Source of the DNA: Lysobacter sp.
Lineage (GTDB): Bacteria > Pseudomonadota > Gammaproteobacteria > Xanthomonadales > Xanthomonadaceae
Reading direction: 5' to 3'
Length of the DNA: 64,000 bases
NCBI GenBank assembly: GCA_013141175.1
Contig: JABFRN010000001.1
Span: 806,001-870,000, forward strand
In this document: positions 16,746-26,092 of the stretch, in pieces
Position numbering within the stretch: position 1 is the stretch's first letter
How the letters are laid out: every line of letters begins with the position of its first letter
Translations under genes and position numbers: made by a program
Notes under the pieces: generated by a model
Databases searched by the model: none
Told to the model about the DNA's origin: nothing
What the model saw: the letters and a program-made list of their open reading frames with translations, nothing else

Positions 16746-19700
16746 ATGCACGTTTCGATCAAAGTCCTGACCCTGGCGATCGGCGCGACGCTCGTCGTCG
16801 GCCTGCCAGCCATCCGCCTGCACGCGCAGGAGCGCATCGCGCAACCCGACCAGGGGTCGATTTCGGGCCTCGGTATCCGCAACATCGGCTCGGCCACGAT
16901 GAGCGGCCGGATCTCCGCGCTCGCCGCCGCGCGCCGCAAGGACGGCGCGCTCACGCTGTATGTCGGCGCGGCCAGCGGTGGCGTGTGGAAGTCCACCGAT
17001 GGCGGCACCACGTTCCGGCCGAAGTTCGACAAACAGCCGGTGCAGTCGATCGGCGCGATCGCGCTGAATCCCGGCAACCCCGATCACGTCTGGGTGGGCA
17101 CCGGCGAAGCGTGGACGCGCAACTCGGTGTCGATCGGCGATGGCGTCTACCGTTCCACCGACGGCGGCGAAAGCTGGACGCACGCCGGCCTGCCCAACGC
17201 CGAGCGCATCGTCGGTCTTGCGGTGGATCCCCGCAACGGCGAGACCGCGCTCGCCTGCGTCACCGGCAAACTCTGGAGCGACTCCACCGACCCTGGCGTC
17301 TACCGCACCACCGACGGCGGCAAGACCTGGACGCAGGTGCTCAAGGGCGGCAACGCCTCCACCGGCTGCGGCGGCATGAGCGTCGATGCGAAAAACCCCG
17401 ATGTGATGTTCGCCTCGCTGTGGGATTTCCGGCGCAAGGGCTGGACCTTCCGCTCCGGCGGCGAAGGCCCCGGATCGCCGTCCGGCAGCGGCCTGCACCG
17501 CTCCACCGACGGCGGCAGGACCTGGCAGGAAGTCGCCGGTGGCGGCCTGCCGGCGAAACCCTACGGCCGCATCGCGGTCGCGGTGGCGCCGTCGAATTCG
17601 AACGTCGTGTACGCGATGGTCGAAAACCTGAAGAGCGCGCTGTTCCGCTCCGACGACGGCGGCAAGACATGGGACCGCCGCGACGACAGCCAGATGATGG
17701 TGTGGCGCCCGTTCTACTTCGCCCACCTCGTCGTCGACCCGGGCAACGCCGACCGCGTGTTCAAACCGAACCTGCAGTTGATCCAGAGCATCGACGGCGG
17801 CAAGACCTTCTCGAACGCCGGTGGCGGCGCGCACGGCGACTTCCACGATCTGTGGATCGATCCGAACGACAGCAAACAGATCATCGCCGGCGACGATGGC
17901 GGCCTGTGGTTCTCCAAGGACGGCGGCGAGCGCTGGTGGAAAGCGAACAATCTGCCGATCTCGCAGTTCTACCACGTGAGCGTGGACGACAACGATCCGT
18001 ATCGCGTCTACGGCGGCCTGCAGGACAACAGTTCGTGGGTCGGCGATTCGTCGTATCCCGGTGGCATCACCAATTCGCGCTGGGAAAACATGTACGGCGG
18101 CGACGGTTTCTGGATGTTCGCCGATCCGACCGATCCGGATTATCTCTACGTCGAATACCAGGGCGGCACCATCAGTCGCGTCCACCGTCGCACCCACGAG
18201 ACCCGCGACATCCAGCCGCGTGCCGGCGAAGGGGAAAAGCTGCGCTGGAACTGGAACACGCCGATCCATCTTTCGCCCAACGACAAGGGCACGCTGTATA
18301 TCGGCGCGCAATACCTGTTCCGTACCCGTGATCACGGCCAGGGCTGGGACCGCATTTCTCCCGACCTGACCACCAACGACCCGAAGAAGCAGCAGCAGGA
18401 ACTCTCCGGCGGCATCACCGTCGACAACTCCGCCGCCGAGATGCACACCACGATCTACGCGGTCAGCGAATCGCCGAAGGACCGCAACGTGATCTGGGTC
18501 GGCACCGACGACGGCAATGTGCAGGTGACCCGCGACGGCGGCAAGTCGTGGAAGAACGTGATCGCAGGCGCCAGGGTGCCGGCGAATTCATGGGTGTCGT
18601 ATATCGACGCAGGCCGCTTCGACGCGGGTACCGCCTATGTCGCCTTCGATCGCCACACCAACGGCGACATGGGGCCGATGCTGTACAAGACCACCGACTA
18701 CGGCGCGAGTTGGCAGGCGCTGGTCACGCCGCAGCAGCCCAAGACCGTGCGCGGCTATGCGCACGTGCTGCGCGAAGACCCGGTGAAGCGCGGGCTGCTC
18801 TATGCGGGCACCGAATTCGGCCTCTGGATCTCGCTCGACGACGGCGGCCACTGGGCACAGTTCAAGGGCGGCGATTTCCCCGCTGTCGCGGTGCGCGATC
18901 TGGTCGTGCAGCCGCGCGACCACGATCTGGTGCTCGCCACCCACGGCCGCGGCATCTGGATCATCGACGACGTCTCGCCGCTGCGCGCGCTCACCGCCGA
19001 GGTGATGCAGCAGGAAGCGACGTTCCTGCCGAACCGTCCGCAGCAGCAGCGCCTCAATGCGTTCGGCGGCTGGTCGGAAGGCGATGCCAGCTACGCCGGC
19101 GCCAATGCATCGAACGACGTCATCATCACCTACTACCAGAAGACCCGGCACCTGTTCGGGCCACTGAAACTCGAAGTGCTGGACAGCGCGGGCAAGGTCA
19201 TCGACACCCTGCCCGCCAGCAAACGCCGCGGCCTCAACCGCGTCGCATGGTCGATGAACGTCAAACCGCCGCTGGTGCCGCCGGCCGCCTCCGTTGCCGG
19301 CAACAGTCTGCAAGGCCCGCGCGTGCCGCCCGGCACCTATACCGTGCGCATGACCAAGGGCGACCGCGTGTACGAGGACCGGATCGTCGTCGCCCTCGAT
19401 CGCCGCGCCACGTTCTCTGTCGCCGACCGCAAGGCCAACTACGACGCGACCATGAACGTGCACGCCATGTTCGGCCGGATGAGCGATCTGGTCGCGAAGA
19501 TCCAGGCCGTGCGCGGCGGCGCCGACGGCATCGCCGGCAAGCTGACGCAGAACGACCCGCTGCGGGCGCAGCTGTCCAGGCTCTCGGACAGCGCCGACGG
19601 CATCCGCAAGCAGATCGTCGCGACCAAGGAAGGCGGCGCCATCACCGGCGAAGAACGCCTGCGCGAGCACATGGACAATCTGTACGGCGGCCTGATCGGT

Positions 19701-19925
19701 TACGAAGGCAAACCCGCCGACGCCCTGATCGCCTACAGCGCCGTGCTCGACCGCGAACTCGCCACGCTGGAGCGGTCCTTCGCGACGCTGCGCGATGGCG
19801 ATCTGGCGAACACCAACGCCGCGCTCAAGGCCAAAGGCCTGCCGGAAATCGCACTGCCCGAACACGCACCGCTGGCGTGGCGCTTCTCCGGAAACCCGGA
19901 TTCGATGCCGGCGGAACGCGACTGA
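16746..19925 (+). CDS. Large exported sortilin/BNR-type beta-propeller protein
   Basis: 1059 residues with an N-terminal signal peptide (hydrophobic to about 28, A-Q-E-R after cleavage). At least eight BNR/Asp-box-like repeats are visible, each of the form S-T-D-G-G-x-T-W or S-x-D-G-G, starting V-W-K-S-T-D-G-G-T-T-F and ending with L-W-I-S-L-D-D-G-G-H-W, which gives one large or two smaller propellers like the Sortilin/VPS10 N-terminal group often labelled 'glycosyl hydrolase'. After about residue 790 comes a beta-rich domain (L-K-L-E-V-L-D-S-A-G-K-V-I) and then a helical C-terminus. No catalytic residues of sialidases are evident. Function unknown; likely periplasmic or surface protein binding. 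Ends in a strong terminator. Confidence 0.8.
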   Translation: MHVSIKVLTLAIGATLVVGLPAIRLHAQERIAQPDQGSISGLGIRNIGSATMSGRISALAAARRKDGALTLYVGAASGGVWKSTDGGTTFRPKFDKQPVQSIGAIALNPGNPDHVWVGTGEAWTRNSVSIGDGVYRSTDGGESWTHAGLPNAERIVGLAVDPRNGETALACVTGKLWSDSTDPGVYRTTDGGKTWTQVLKGGNASTGCGGMSVDAKNPDVMFASLWDFRRKGWTFRSGGEGPGSPSGSGLHRSTDGGRTWQEVAGGGLPAKPYGRIAVAVAPSNSNVVYAMVENLKSALFRSDDGGKTWDRRDDSQMMVWRPFYFAHLVVDPGNADRVFKPNLQLIQSIDGGKTFSNAGGGAHGDFHDLWIDPNDSKQIIAGDDGGLWFSKDGGERWWKANNLPISQFYHVSVDDNDPYRVYGGLQDNSSWVGDSSYPGGITNSRWENMYGGDGFWMFADPTDPDYLYVEYQGGTISRVHRRTHETRDIQPRAGEGEKLRWNWNTPIHLSPNDKGTLYIGAQYLFRTRDHGQGWDRISPDLTTNDPKKQQQELSGGITVDNSAAEMHTTIYAVSESPKDRNVIWVGTDDGNVQVTRDGGKSWKNVIAGARVPANSWVSYIDAGRFDAGTAYVAFDRHTNGDMGPMLYKTTDYGASWQALVTPQQPKTVRGYAHVLREDPVKRGLLYAGTEFGLWISLDDGGHWAQFKGGDFPAVAVRDLVVQPRDHDLVLATHGRGIWIIDDVSPLRALTAEVMQQEATFLPNRPQQQRLNAFGGWSEGDASYAGANASNDVIITYYQKTRHLFGPLKLEVLDSAGKVIDTLPASKRRGLNRVAWSMNVKPPLVPPAASVAGNSLQGPRVPPGTYTVRMTKGDRVYEDRIVVALDRRATFSVADRKANYDATMNVHAMFGRMSDLVAKIQAVRGGADGIAGKLTQNDPLRAQLSRLSDSADGIRKQIVATKEGGAITGEERLREHMDNLYGGLIGYEGKPADALIAYSAVLDRELATLERSFATLRDGDLANTNAALKAKGLPEIALPEHAPLAWRFSGNPDSMPAERD

Positions 19926-19960
19926 AAGCCCGCGTTCAGCGCATTGGAATGCGATACGGG

Positions 19961-19988
19961 AAGGGCGCCGCGAGGCGCCCTTCGTTTT
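19961..19988 (+). terminator. Terminator after the beta-propeller gene
   Basis: A perfect 9-bp stem AAGGGCGCC/GGCGCCCTT (19961-19969 with 19974-19982), a GCGA loop and a CGTTTT tail. It nearly reaches the stop of the convergent kinase gene (20015), so it could serve both directions. Confidence 0.85.
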
Positions 19989-20014
19989 ACAACTGCGAAC
20001 CCGCCTCCTGGCGC

Positions 20015-22861
20015 TCAACCCCGCCGTGCGGGCGACGACATGCCGGAGGTCCGCTTCGCGTTCAACTCGTCCATGTAACCGTACTTTCTCGCGACCCGCT
20101 CGACATCACGATACGCAGCGCTGATCCGCACCGCATCGCCGCGCGCGATCTCGATATCCAGTTTCGACACGCCCATCACGAAGTGTTCGTGGGGCGCCTC
20201 CTCGATCGACGGGGCCAGGCACAGGAGGCGTGAGTGGATCGCAGAGGCCTCGTCGTAACGGCCTTGCGCGATACGGATCTTGAGCATGCTGGTCCAGGCC
20301 GCCTCCGGATAATCGCTGTCCGGGCCGAACAGCTCGCTCATCTCCGTAATCCCGCGCTGCGCTTGCCGCTCGGCCTCATCGACTTGATGGTCGTACAACA
20401 GCGTCTCGGCGTATTCATCGCGGGCATAGGCGATCGGCAAGCCCTGGCGCTCGCCCGTGCCCAGCACTTCGTACAGCAGGACCCTGGCTTCCAGGAACAG
20501 CGCCCGCTGCCTCTCTCCGCCCAGCATCCGCCCATTCTGCAGCAGCAGCGAGGCCAGATCGGTCTTCCGCTTGAGCGTCTCCTCGTGATTGGGGCCGTAA
20601 GCGCGCTCCAGCACATCGGCCGCCTCCCGTGCGATGTCCAGCGCGAGCGCGTAATCGCCGCTGTGGTATGCGATCGCACCACGGATGACCAGCGCATCGA
20701 CGAAATCCGGATGCTGCTGGCCGAGCGTACGGTCGAAAATCTGCGCCGCGCGATCCAGCGCGGAAGCCGCGCGCACGGAGTTCTTGTTGTAGAACCACGA
20801 CTTGCCGACGGCGATCCAGGCACGTCCGGTTTCCGGGTGCGCTTCGCCGAACAGCGTGCGGTTGCTTTCGAGCAGATCGGACGCCTGACGCAGCGCCGGC
20901 TTGCGATGACTGGTGAGAACCAGAAGGTCAACCAGATTCCTGCGCACGGCGTTGGCGGTCATTGGACTGCGGTCGCCAATCAGCTTGAGCGCTCGACGCA
21001 GATCCCTTTCGGCTTCCACGAACTCGAAGAGCTTGGTTTCCGCATAACCGCGCTGCCCCAGCAACTCCGCCTGTGCCGGCAACCCCTCGGCACCGAGTCC
21101 TTGCGCGGAGAGCACGGCGGCGTCGAGCACCACGATCGCGCCACGGGTGTCGCCCCTGCCCCAGCGCGCACGCGCGAGCTGCATCTGCAGGTCGAGCCTG
21201 ACCAGATCGTCCTCGATACCGCGGCGTTCGGGCACTGTCTGCATCGCGGCGCGCACGATCCGCTCCGCGTCGGCATGGCGCGACTGCAGACTCAGCAACT
21301 GCGCCCGTGCGGCATCGGCCCGGGCCGTCAGCAGCGGATCGCCGGCACCGATCCTCTTCGCTTCGTCCGCCAGCCTCGCCGCCTGCCGATAATCGCCGCT
21401 GATCAGCTGGGTGCGGGCAAGCGCGATCAGGCCGAGCGCCAGCGGCTTCGGCTGGTCGTGGCCGACCCGCTCGCGAATCCGCTGTTCGGTGTCGCTCAAC
21501 AAGGTCTGCGAACTCAGCGGCGCATTGCCCAGCGAAGACAGCGTCGCCACGCCGAGCGATTCCTCGAACACCCGGCTCAGCATCGCGGTCGCTTCCGCCG
21601 ATGCCTGCGCGCTGCGATGCTGCACGAACATCGCCCCCGCCGACAGCATCACCGCAACCGCGCACATCACGAATGCGGCGATCGAAATCGCGTTGCGGCG
21701 CGCATGGGTGATGGCCCGGTAGCGCCAACGACCGCCGCGCGCGGATACCGGCTGGCGCTGGATCCATGCGCTCAGATCGCGCTGCAGTTCGGCCACCGCA
21801 AGATAGCGTTCCTGCGGATCGATGGCCACCGCACGCAATGCGATGGCATCCAGATCGCCGCGCAGCATGCGCGCAAGCGCCTGTGCATTCCGCGCGCCGC
21901 GCGAGCGCGCAACCTGCGGATCCGAACGGGATGCCAACACGCTGGGCGATTCCGGCGCCGCGTCTTCCGACGCCGGCAGCGACGACGGTTTCATCGGCCC
22001 TTCGCCGCAGATCAGCCGATACAGCACGACGCCCAGCGCGTAGACATCGATCGCGATGCTCGGCGGCCCGCCGCGAAACACTTCCGGGGCCGCATAACCG
22101 CAGCTGACGCCGATCCGCGCGCTGCCGCCCTCCGCAGCCGACGAGAGCAGCGACGACAGTCCGAAATCCAGGAGTTTGACTTGCCCATCCTGCGTGACCA
22201 GCAGGTTCGACGGCTTGATGTCCTGATGCAGGATCCCGTGCCCGTGGGCATGCCGCACCGCATCGCATGCGTCGATCAGTCGCAGGATGCGCGTCCGCAG
22301 ATCGAGCAGATGCCCATCGCACCACCGGTCCATCGGATCGCCGGTCACCCGCTGCATCGCCAGCCACGGCTGGCCGTCCTCGCTGATCCCCGCATCGACC
22401 AGCGATGCGATGGACGCATGCTCGAGACGCGCGAGATTGCTGCGCTCATGGGCGAACGCGGCGAGCAGCGCGGGCGAGATCAGCTCGGAGCGGATGGTCT
22501 TGAGCGCGATGTCCTGCTCGTAGAGCCCATCGTCCCGGTGCGCGGCGTAGACGATGCCCATGCCGCCGATGCCGATGACGCTGTCCACGCACCATGCGCC
22601 CAGTCGCGTTCCGCTGCGCCAGATCGCGGTGGTGTCTCCGCGCGCGTCGCTTTCGCTTCTGGTCGCGATCCACCGCAACGGCGATGCGAACGTGTACGGC
22701 ATCGCGTCCGCATCCAGCAGCGTGACCAACGACGCATGCACGGCCGCATCTTGCCGCTTCAACGCTTCGAGCGCGCCGTTCAACCGTTCGCGCGGCATAT
22801 CGGCGTACTGGTCGAACAGGTCCAGCGCCCTGCTGGTGATCTCGTCGTCCTGATGCATCAT
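20015..22861 (-). CDS. Membrane Ser/Thr protein kinase with TPR-like extracytoplasmic tail
   Basis: 948 residues. Kinase domain about 90-370: glycine loop G-I-G-G-M-G (97-102), catalytic lysine K121 in A-L-K-T-I, catalytic loop H-Q-D-I-K-P-S-N (H212, Q213, D214; the usual R is Q, a non-RD kinase) and L-D-F-G (D232). A transmembrane helix lies near residues 395-415, after a basic stretch. The remaining ~500 residues are helical with repeated A-x-x-x-Y/L-x-x-A patterns typical of TPR-type repeats, probably periplasmic. An ECF sigma factor gene lies 108 bases upstream on the same strand, an association known for TIGR02999-type sigma factors. The target of the kinase is unknown; the divergent graspetide-like locus is a candidate regulon. 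Confidence 0.88.
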   Translation of the reverse strand: MMHQDDEITSRALDLFDQYADMPRERLNGALEALKRQDAAVHASLVTLLDADAMPYTFASPLRWIATRSESDARGDTTAIWRSGTRLGAWCVDSVIGIGGMGIVYAAHRDDGLYEQDIALKTIRSELISPALLAAFAHERSNLARLEHASIASLVDAGISEDGQPWLAMQRVTGDPMDRWCDGHLLDLRTRILRLIDACDAVRHAHGHGILHQDIKPSNLLVTQDGQVKLLDFGLSSLLSSAAEGGSARIGVSCGYAAPEVFRGGPPSIAIDVYALGVVLYRLICGEGPMKPSSLPASEDAAPESPSVLASRSDPQVARSRGARNAQALARMLRGDLDAIALRAVAIDPQERYLAVAELQRDLSAWIQRQPVSARGGRWRYRAITHARRNAISIAAFVMCAVAVMLSAGAMFVQHRSAQASAEATAMLSRVFEESLGVATLSSLGNAPLSSQTLLSDTEQRIRERVGHDQPKPLALGLIALARTQLISGDYRQAARLADEAKRIGAGDPLLTARADAARAQLLSLQSRHADAERIVRAAMQTVPERRGIEDDLVRLDLQMQLARARWGRGDTRGAIVVLDAAVLSAQGLGAEGLPAQAELLGQRGYAETKLFEFVEAERDLRRALKLIGDRSPMTANAVRRNLVDLLVLTSHRKPALRQASDLLESNRTLFGEAHPETGRAWIAVGKSWFYNKNSVRAASALDRAAQIFDRTLGQQHPDFVDALVIRGAIAYHSGDYALALDIAREAADVLERAYGPNHEETLKRKTDLASLLLQNGRMLGGERQRALFLEARVLLYEVLGTGERQGLPIAYARDEYAETLLYDHQVDEAERQAQRGITEMSELFGPDSDYPEAAWTSMLKIRIAQGRYDEASAIHSRLLCLAPSIEEAPHEHFVMGVSKLDIEIARGDAVRISAAYRDVERVARKYGYMDELNAKRTSGMSSPARRG

Positions 22862-22969
22862 CGGCGTTCGGCTGCAATCTGGGTGAAGGTCAAGGAAGCG
22901 TACGGACGGATCCGTCCATCACGCATTCGCGAACCGGCGCAGATCGCGGACATCGCCACGCGCGGACGA

Positions 22970-23620
22970 TCACGGCGCGGATCGCGGCGCAGCCGGCACG
23001 ACCTGCGGCGAGTCGCCGGAATTCGCGTCCTCCAGTTGCGTCAGCAGGAACGCGCGTGCCCTGCGCCAATCCCGGCGCAGGGTGCGTTCGGTCACGCCCA
23101 GCGACGCCGCGATCTCGTCTTCGTCCATGCCGCCGAAGTAACGCATCTCCACCAACTGCGCCAGGCGCACGTCCAGGCGCGACAGCCGTGTGAGCGCGGC
23201 ATCCAAAGCCACCATCTCCGCCAGCGCGCTGTCCTGCCCGGGATCGAACCCGTCGTCCAGCGAGACCGCGCGATGTCCGTCGCCACGCTTTTCCGCCAGC
23301 TCTTTCCGCGCTTCGTCCATCAGTACGAAACGCATCGCGCGGGCGACCAGCGCCATGAAATGCCTGCGGTTGTCGACATTGAACTGCGCGCTCGCCAGCC
23401 GCAGCCAGCCTTCGCTGACCAGCGATGTCGCCGACATGCGCCCGAACGTGCGTTGCCGGATCTGCGAGTACGCGATGCGATGGAGGTCGTCGTAGAGCAC
23501 CGCATAGATACGGTCCCACGCGTCGTTCCGACCGGCCTGGGCTCCCGCCAGCAATTCCGTGACGGAGTCCATCGATTCAGGGGAACAACCGAGATCGTGC
23601 ATGACCATCGATTTGTCCAT
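22970..23620 (-). CDS. ECF sigma factor of the TIGR02999 type
   Basis: 216 residues. Region 2: L-Y-D-D-L-H-R-I-A-Y-S-Q-I-R, A-T-S-L-V-S-E-G-W-L-R-L, then R-R-H-F-M-A-L-V-A-R-A-M-R. Region 4: L-V-E-M-R-Y-F-G-G-M-D-E-D-E-I-A-A-S-L-G-V-T-E-R-T-L-R-R-D-W-R-R-A-R-A-F-L, the C-terminal helix-turn-helix with its W-R-x-A-R signature. This subgroup (ECF43-like, 'sigma with partner kinase') is usually encoded beside a Ser/Thr kinase, as here. No anti-sigma factor is seen, consistent with control by phosphorylation. Several Met codons near 23620 make the precise start uncertain. Confidence 0.88.
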   Translation of the reverse strand: MDKSMVMHDLGCSPESMDSVTELLAGAQAGRNDAWDRIYAVLYDDLHRIAYSQIRQRTFGRMSATSLVSEGWLRLASAQFNVDNRRHFMALVARAMRFVLMDEARKELAEKRGDGHRAVSLDDGFDPGQDSALAEMVALDAALTRLSRLDVRLAQLVEMRYFGGMDEDEIAASLGVTERTLRRDWRRARAFLLTQLEDANSGDSPQVVPAAPRSAP

Positions 23621-23847
23621 GTCCGCAACTCGTCTCTTGTTACGAATACCAATTCAAGTAAAGCACAAATTCCCGCCGACGGATGGACACCGCAATGCCA
23701 CCCCCGGATTACGGCTCGATGCGATCGAACCCGTGGACACACGATGAGGCCACTCTGTCATTTGATCTTCGATAAACACGACCACCGTCACATTACCGCA
23801 TCCGACCGGCAGCACTGCATGCGCGTGGGTCACGTCTGCCGCCGCTC

Positions 23848-23870
23848 TGGAAACGTTCCCATGGAAACGT
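23848..23870 (+). promoter_or_regulatory. Direct repeat in front of the graspetide-like locus
   Basis: TGGAAACGT occurs at 23848-23856 and again at 23862-23870, spaced 14 bases start to start, ending 4 bases before the ATG at 23875. The first copy continues into the palindrome GGAAACGTTCC. Might be a regulator site or the ribosome-loading region (GGAA); not assignable by eye. Confidence 0.3.
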
Positions 23871-23874
23871 ACTG

Positions 23875-24489
23875 ATGGCATCGACGCCGCTCTATCGTTC
23901 GGAAGTCCTCGAAGCCAAGCGCAATCGCTGGCTCGGCAGCCTCATCATCCGTCAACCCATGTCGCACTGGGCCATGACCTGGATCGCGATCGGCGCGGTC
24001 GCCGTCGCCATCGCTTTTCTCTACATCGGCGAATACGCGCGAAAAATCCGCATCGAAGGAAGACTGGTCGAAACGCAAGCCGCAGTGCAATACGCGACTG
24101 CCGACAATGCGGGCCGTGCGGGCAGCGGTCTCGAAGTCGAACTTCTGGTCCCCGAAAACCTGTTGGCATCGATTGCCGTCGGCGGCGAAGTGCTGTTGCG
24201 CTATCCCGCCTATCCGCATCAGCACTACGGCCAATATCGCGGCCGGATCGTCGGCATTTCGCGGCAACCCGCGCAAGCGGGCGCGATCGACACGCCGGCC
24301 GGGCGCTCGCATAGCCGCTATCGCGCCACCGTCGCGCTCGAACGCCAGCGCGTCCGCGACGACAGCGGCATCGAGCGCGATCTGCGGCCGGGTCTCGGCG
24401 TCGAGACCGACATCGTCCTCGAAAAGCACCGCCTGTACGAATGGTTGATCCAGCCGTTCGCGCGACTGCGCGAACGCATCGCCGCATGA
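23875..24489 (+). CDS. Truncated HlyD-family adaptor without coiled-coil hairpin
   Basis: 204 residues. The N-terminus (L-Y-R-S-E-V-L-E-A-K-R-N-R-W-L-G) and single membrane helix (about 36-53) are those of HlyD-type adaptors for C39-peptidase ABC exporters, and the C-terminal half has their beta-barrel pattern: V-E-L-L-V-P-E-N-L-L-A-S-I-A-V-G, L-R-Y-P-A-Y-P-H-Q-H-Y-G-Q-Y, then L-R-P-G-L-G-V-E-T-D-I-V-L-E and L-Y-E-W-L. The lipoyl and alpha-hairpin parts that should lie between (about 150-200 residues) are absent: only G-R-L-V-E-T-Q-A-A-V joins the two halves. It opens the RiPP locus. No strong Shine-Dalgarno. It cannot reach a TolC channel in the usual way, so it may dock only on the ABC exporter. 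Confidence 0.78.
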   Translation: MASTPLYRSEVLEAKRNRWLGSLIIRQPMSHWAMTWIAIGAVAVAIAFLYIGEYARKIRIEGRLVETQAAVQYATADNAGRAGSGLEVELLVPENLLASIAVGGEVLLRYPAYPHQHYGQYRGRIVGISRQPAQAGAIDTPAGRSHSRYRATVALERQRVRDDSGIERDLRPGLGVETDIVLEKHRLYEWLIQPFARLRERIAA

Positions 24490-24528
24490 CACGAACCACC
24501 ACGCCCTCCCCTGACAAGGAACGCACAC

Positions 24529-25644
24529 ATGGCCGATACATCCAAGACCGTCTTCATCCACACCATGCCCGACGACTGGCACGCCATCCTGGCGGAGGCT
24601 GCGCTCAAGCGGCGCGGGCATCGGGTGCTGCGCTATTTCGGCACGGATTTCCCGGAACGCGCCGAAGTCGAGTTCTCGTACGGCAAGGACGGCGAAGCGC
24701 TGCACCTGCATACCATCGACGGCAGCTTCGCGCTCTCGGACTTCGACGTGGTCTGGAACCGGCGCATGCTCGGACCGAAGGTTCCATCCCATGTCGATCC
24801 GCGCGACCGTGAGTACGTCTCGCAACAGATCCGCTTCGCGGATGCCTCGTTGCGCAGCCTGTTGCGCGAAGCGTTCTGGATCAATCCCCACGATGCAGCG
24901 CGCAACGCCGATCACAAGCCGAAGCAGCTGCAGCTCGCGCTGCGCAACGGACTGCGGATTCCCGAGACCTTGATCAGCAACCGCCCGGAGGCGATCCGGG
25001 CGTTCATCGAGCGGCACCCGAGCGTCATCCACAAGCCCCTGATCGGCGCCGCGTGGGAAGAGAACGACAAGACATTGTCCACCTACACGGCGCGGGTCCG
25101 CAGCGAAGATCTTCCCGGAGACGAGCTGCTGCGCGCCGGGCCCGGCATTTTCCAGGCGCAGGTCAAGAAACAGTTCGAAGTCCGCGCGCAGTTCTTCGGC
25201 GCGAGCTGTTTCGCGCTGAAGATCGATCCATCGCGGATCGAATACGGCGAGATGGACTGGCGCCTGCACCAGCACGGCGACATGACAGACGGCAGCGTCA
25301 CCCTGCCGGACCAGGTGTACCAGGCCTGCTTGAAACAACTCCGCAGCCTCGGGCTGGTCGCCGGCGCATTCGACTTCATCGTCACCCCCGACGACGAATG
25401 GATCTACCTCGAAGTCAACGAAGCCGGTCAGTTCATTTTCGTCGAACAGTGGTGCGACGAACTGACCTTGTTCGATGCCTTCTGCCACTTCGTCGAAAGC
25501 GGCGACCCGGCTTTCGAATACCGCAAACCCTCGGACCCGCAGCGCCTCGCCGAGCTGATCGAACACACCCAACCGGAAGCGGTCGGCGAGCAGGACGCGC
25601 TGCGCAGGGAACCTTCTCCCGATACGCAGGCAGAGGCTGCGTGA
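24529..25644 (+). CDS. MvdD-like ATP-grasp ligase (graspetide macrocyclase candidate)
   Basis: 371 residues with the arrangement of RiPP ATP-grasp ligases such as MvdD: N-terminal alpha/beta domain ending in D-V-V-W-N-R-R (about 70-76), the central K-P-K-Q-L-Q-L-A-L-R-N-G-L-R-I-P-E-T-L-I-S region, H-K-P-L (about 168), Q-x-x-V-K-K-Q-F-E-V-R for nucleotide and metal binding, and the C-terminal A-G-A-F-D-F-I-V-T plus W-I-Y-L-E-V-N-E-A-G-Q-F, with acidic metal ligands E-V-N-E. Such enzymes phosphorylate Asp/Glu side chains of a precursor and form omega-esters or amides with Thr/Ser/Lys. Six precursor genes follow and supply suitable residues. Start at 24529 has AAGGA nine bases upstream. No GNAT acetylase or second ligase is present. 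Confidence 0.88.
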   Translation: MADTSKTVFIHTMPDDWHAILAEAALKRRGHRVLRYFGTDFPERAEVEFSYGKDGEALHLHTIDGSFALSDFDVVWNRRMLGPKVPSHVDPRDREYVSQQIRFADASLRSLLREAFWINPHDAARNADHKPKQLQLALRNGLRIPETLISNRPEAIRAFIERHPSVIHKPLIGAAWEENDKTLSTYTARVRSEDLPGDELLRAGPGIFQAQVKKQFEVRAQFFGASCFALKIDPSRIEYGEMDWRLHQHGDMTDGSVTLPDQVYQACLKQLRSLGLVAGAFDFIVTPDDEWIYLEVNEAGQFIFVEQWCDELTLFDAFCHFVESGDPAFEYRKPSDPQRLAELIEHTQPEAVGEQDALRREPSPDTQAEAA

Positions 25645-25769
25645 ACCCCATGCGCACCCGCGGACGCGCGGACAGCGGTCGCTGTTGCGGCGAACTCAGC
25701 GCCTGCACCAGTGTCGGCCCGTGATACGGGCATTTCATCCGGAAGTTCAATCATAAGGATCAAACAACA

Positions 25770-26072
25770 ATGGACACCAAGAACCAACGCGTGCTCGGCC
25801 GCATTCTGGCCGTCGAAGAACTGACGACCGTGGCCGGGGCCAGACCGCCATTGACCCTGGCTTTCTATGCCGAAACCGACCCGCTGTCCGACAGCAGCAC
25901 CACCGCAGACAGCGGCACCGTCTCGGACAGCGGCACGGTCTCGGATAGCGGCACCACCGCAGACAGCGGCACCACTGCCGACAGTGGCACCACCGCAGAC
26001 AGCGGCACGACGGCGGACAGCGGCACGTTCACCGACACCAGCCCCGCGCTGCGGCCGGACTATCAGATCTGA
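25770..26072 (+). CDS. Graspetide-like precursor peptide 1 (T-x-x-D-S-G repeats)
   Basis: 100 residues. Leader (1-24): R7-V-L-G-R-I-L-A-V-E-E then V-A-G-A, a double-glycine-type cleavage motif for the C39 exporter. The predicted core (25-100) holds seven uninterrupted hexapeptides T-[TV]-[AS]-D-S-G (residues 44-85), with a degenerate unit on each side, and ends P-D-Y-Q-I. Each unit offers Thr/Ser hydroxyls next to an Asp carboxylate, the chemistry used by ester-forming ATP-grasp ligases. AAGGA stands 9 bases before the ATG. Cleavage and crosslinks are predictions. Confidence 0.82.
   Translation: MDTKNQRVLGRILAVEELTTVAGARPPLTLAFYAETDPLSDSSTTADSGTVSDSGTVSDSGTTADSGTTADSGTTADSGTTADSGTFTDTSPALRPDYQI
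25899..26024 (+). repeat. Seven 18-bp tandem repeats inside precursor gene 1
   Basis: Seven consecutive 18-bp units coding T-[TV]-[AS]-D-S-G. Third-base differences among units show they are maintained at protein level rather than being a very recent pure DNA expansion. Confidence 0.8.
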
Positions 26073-26092
26073 CCCCCAGGTTTTTTTCCAAC

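Noticed and set aside
23875..24489. Frameshifted full-length HlyD gene
   Set aside because: Searching the upstream ~250 bases in all frames shows no lipoyl or coiled-coil coding sequence; the gene is a contiguous in-frame short form.
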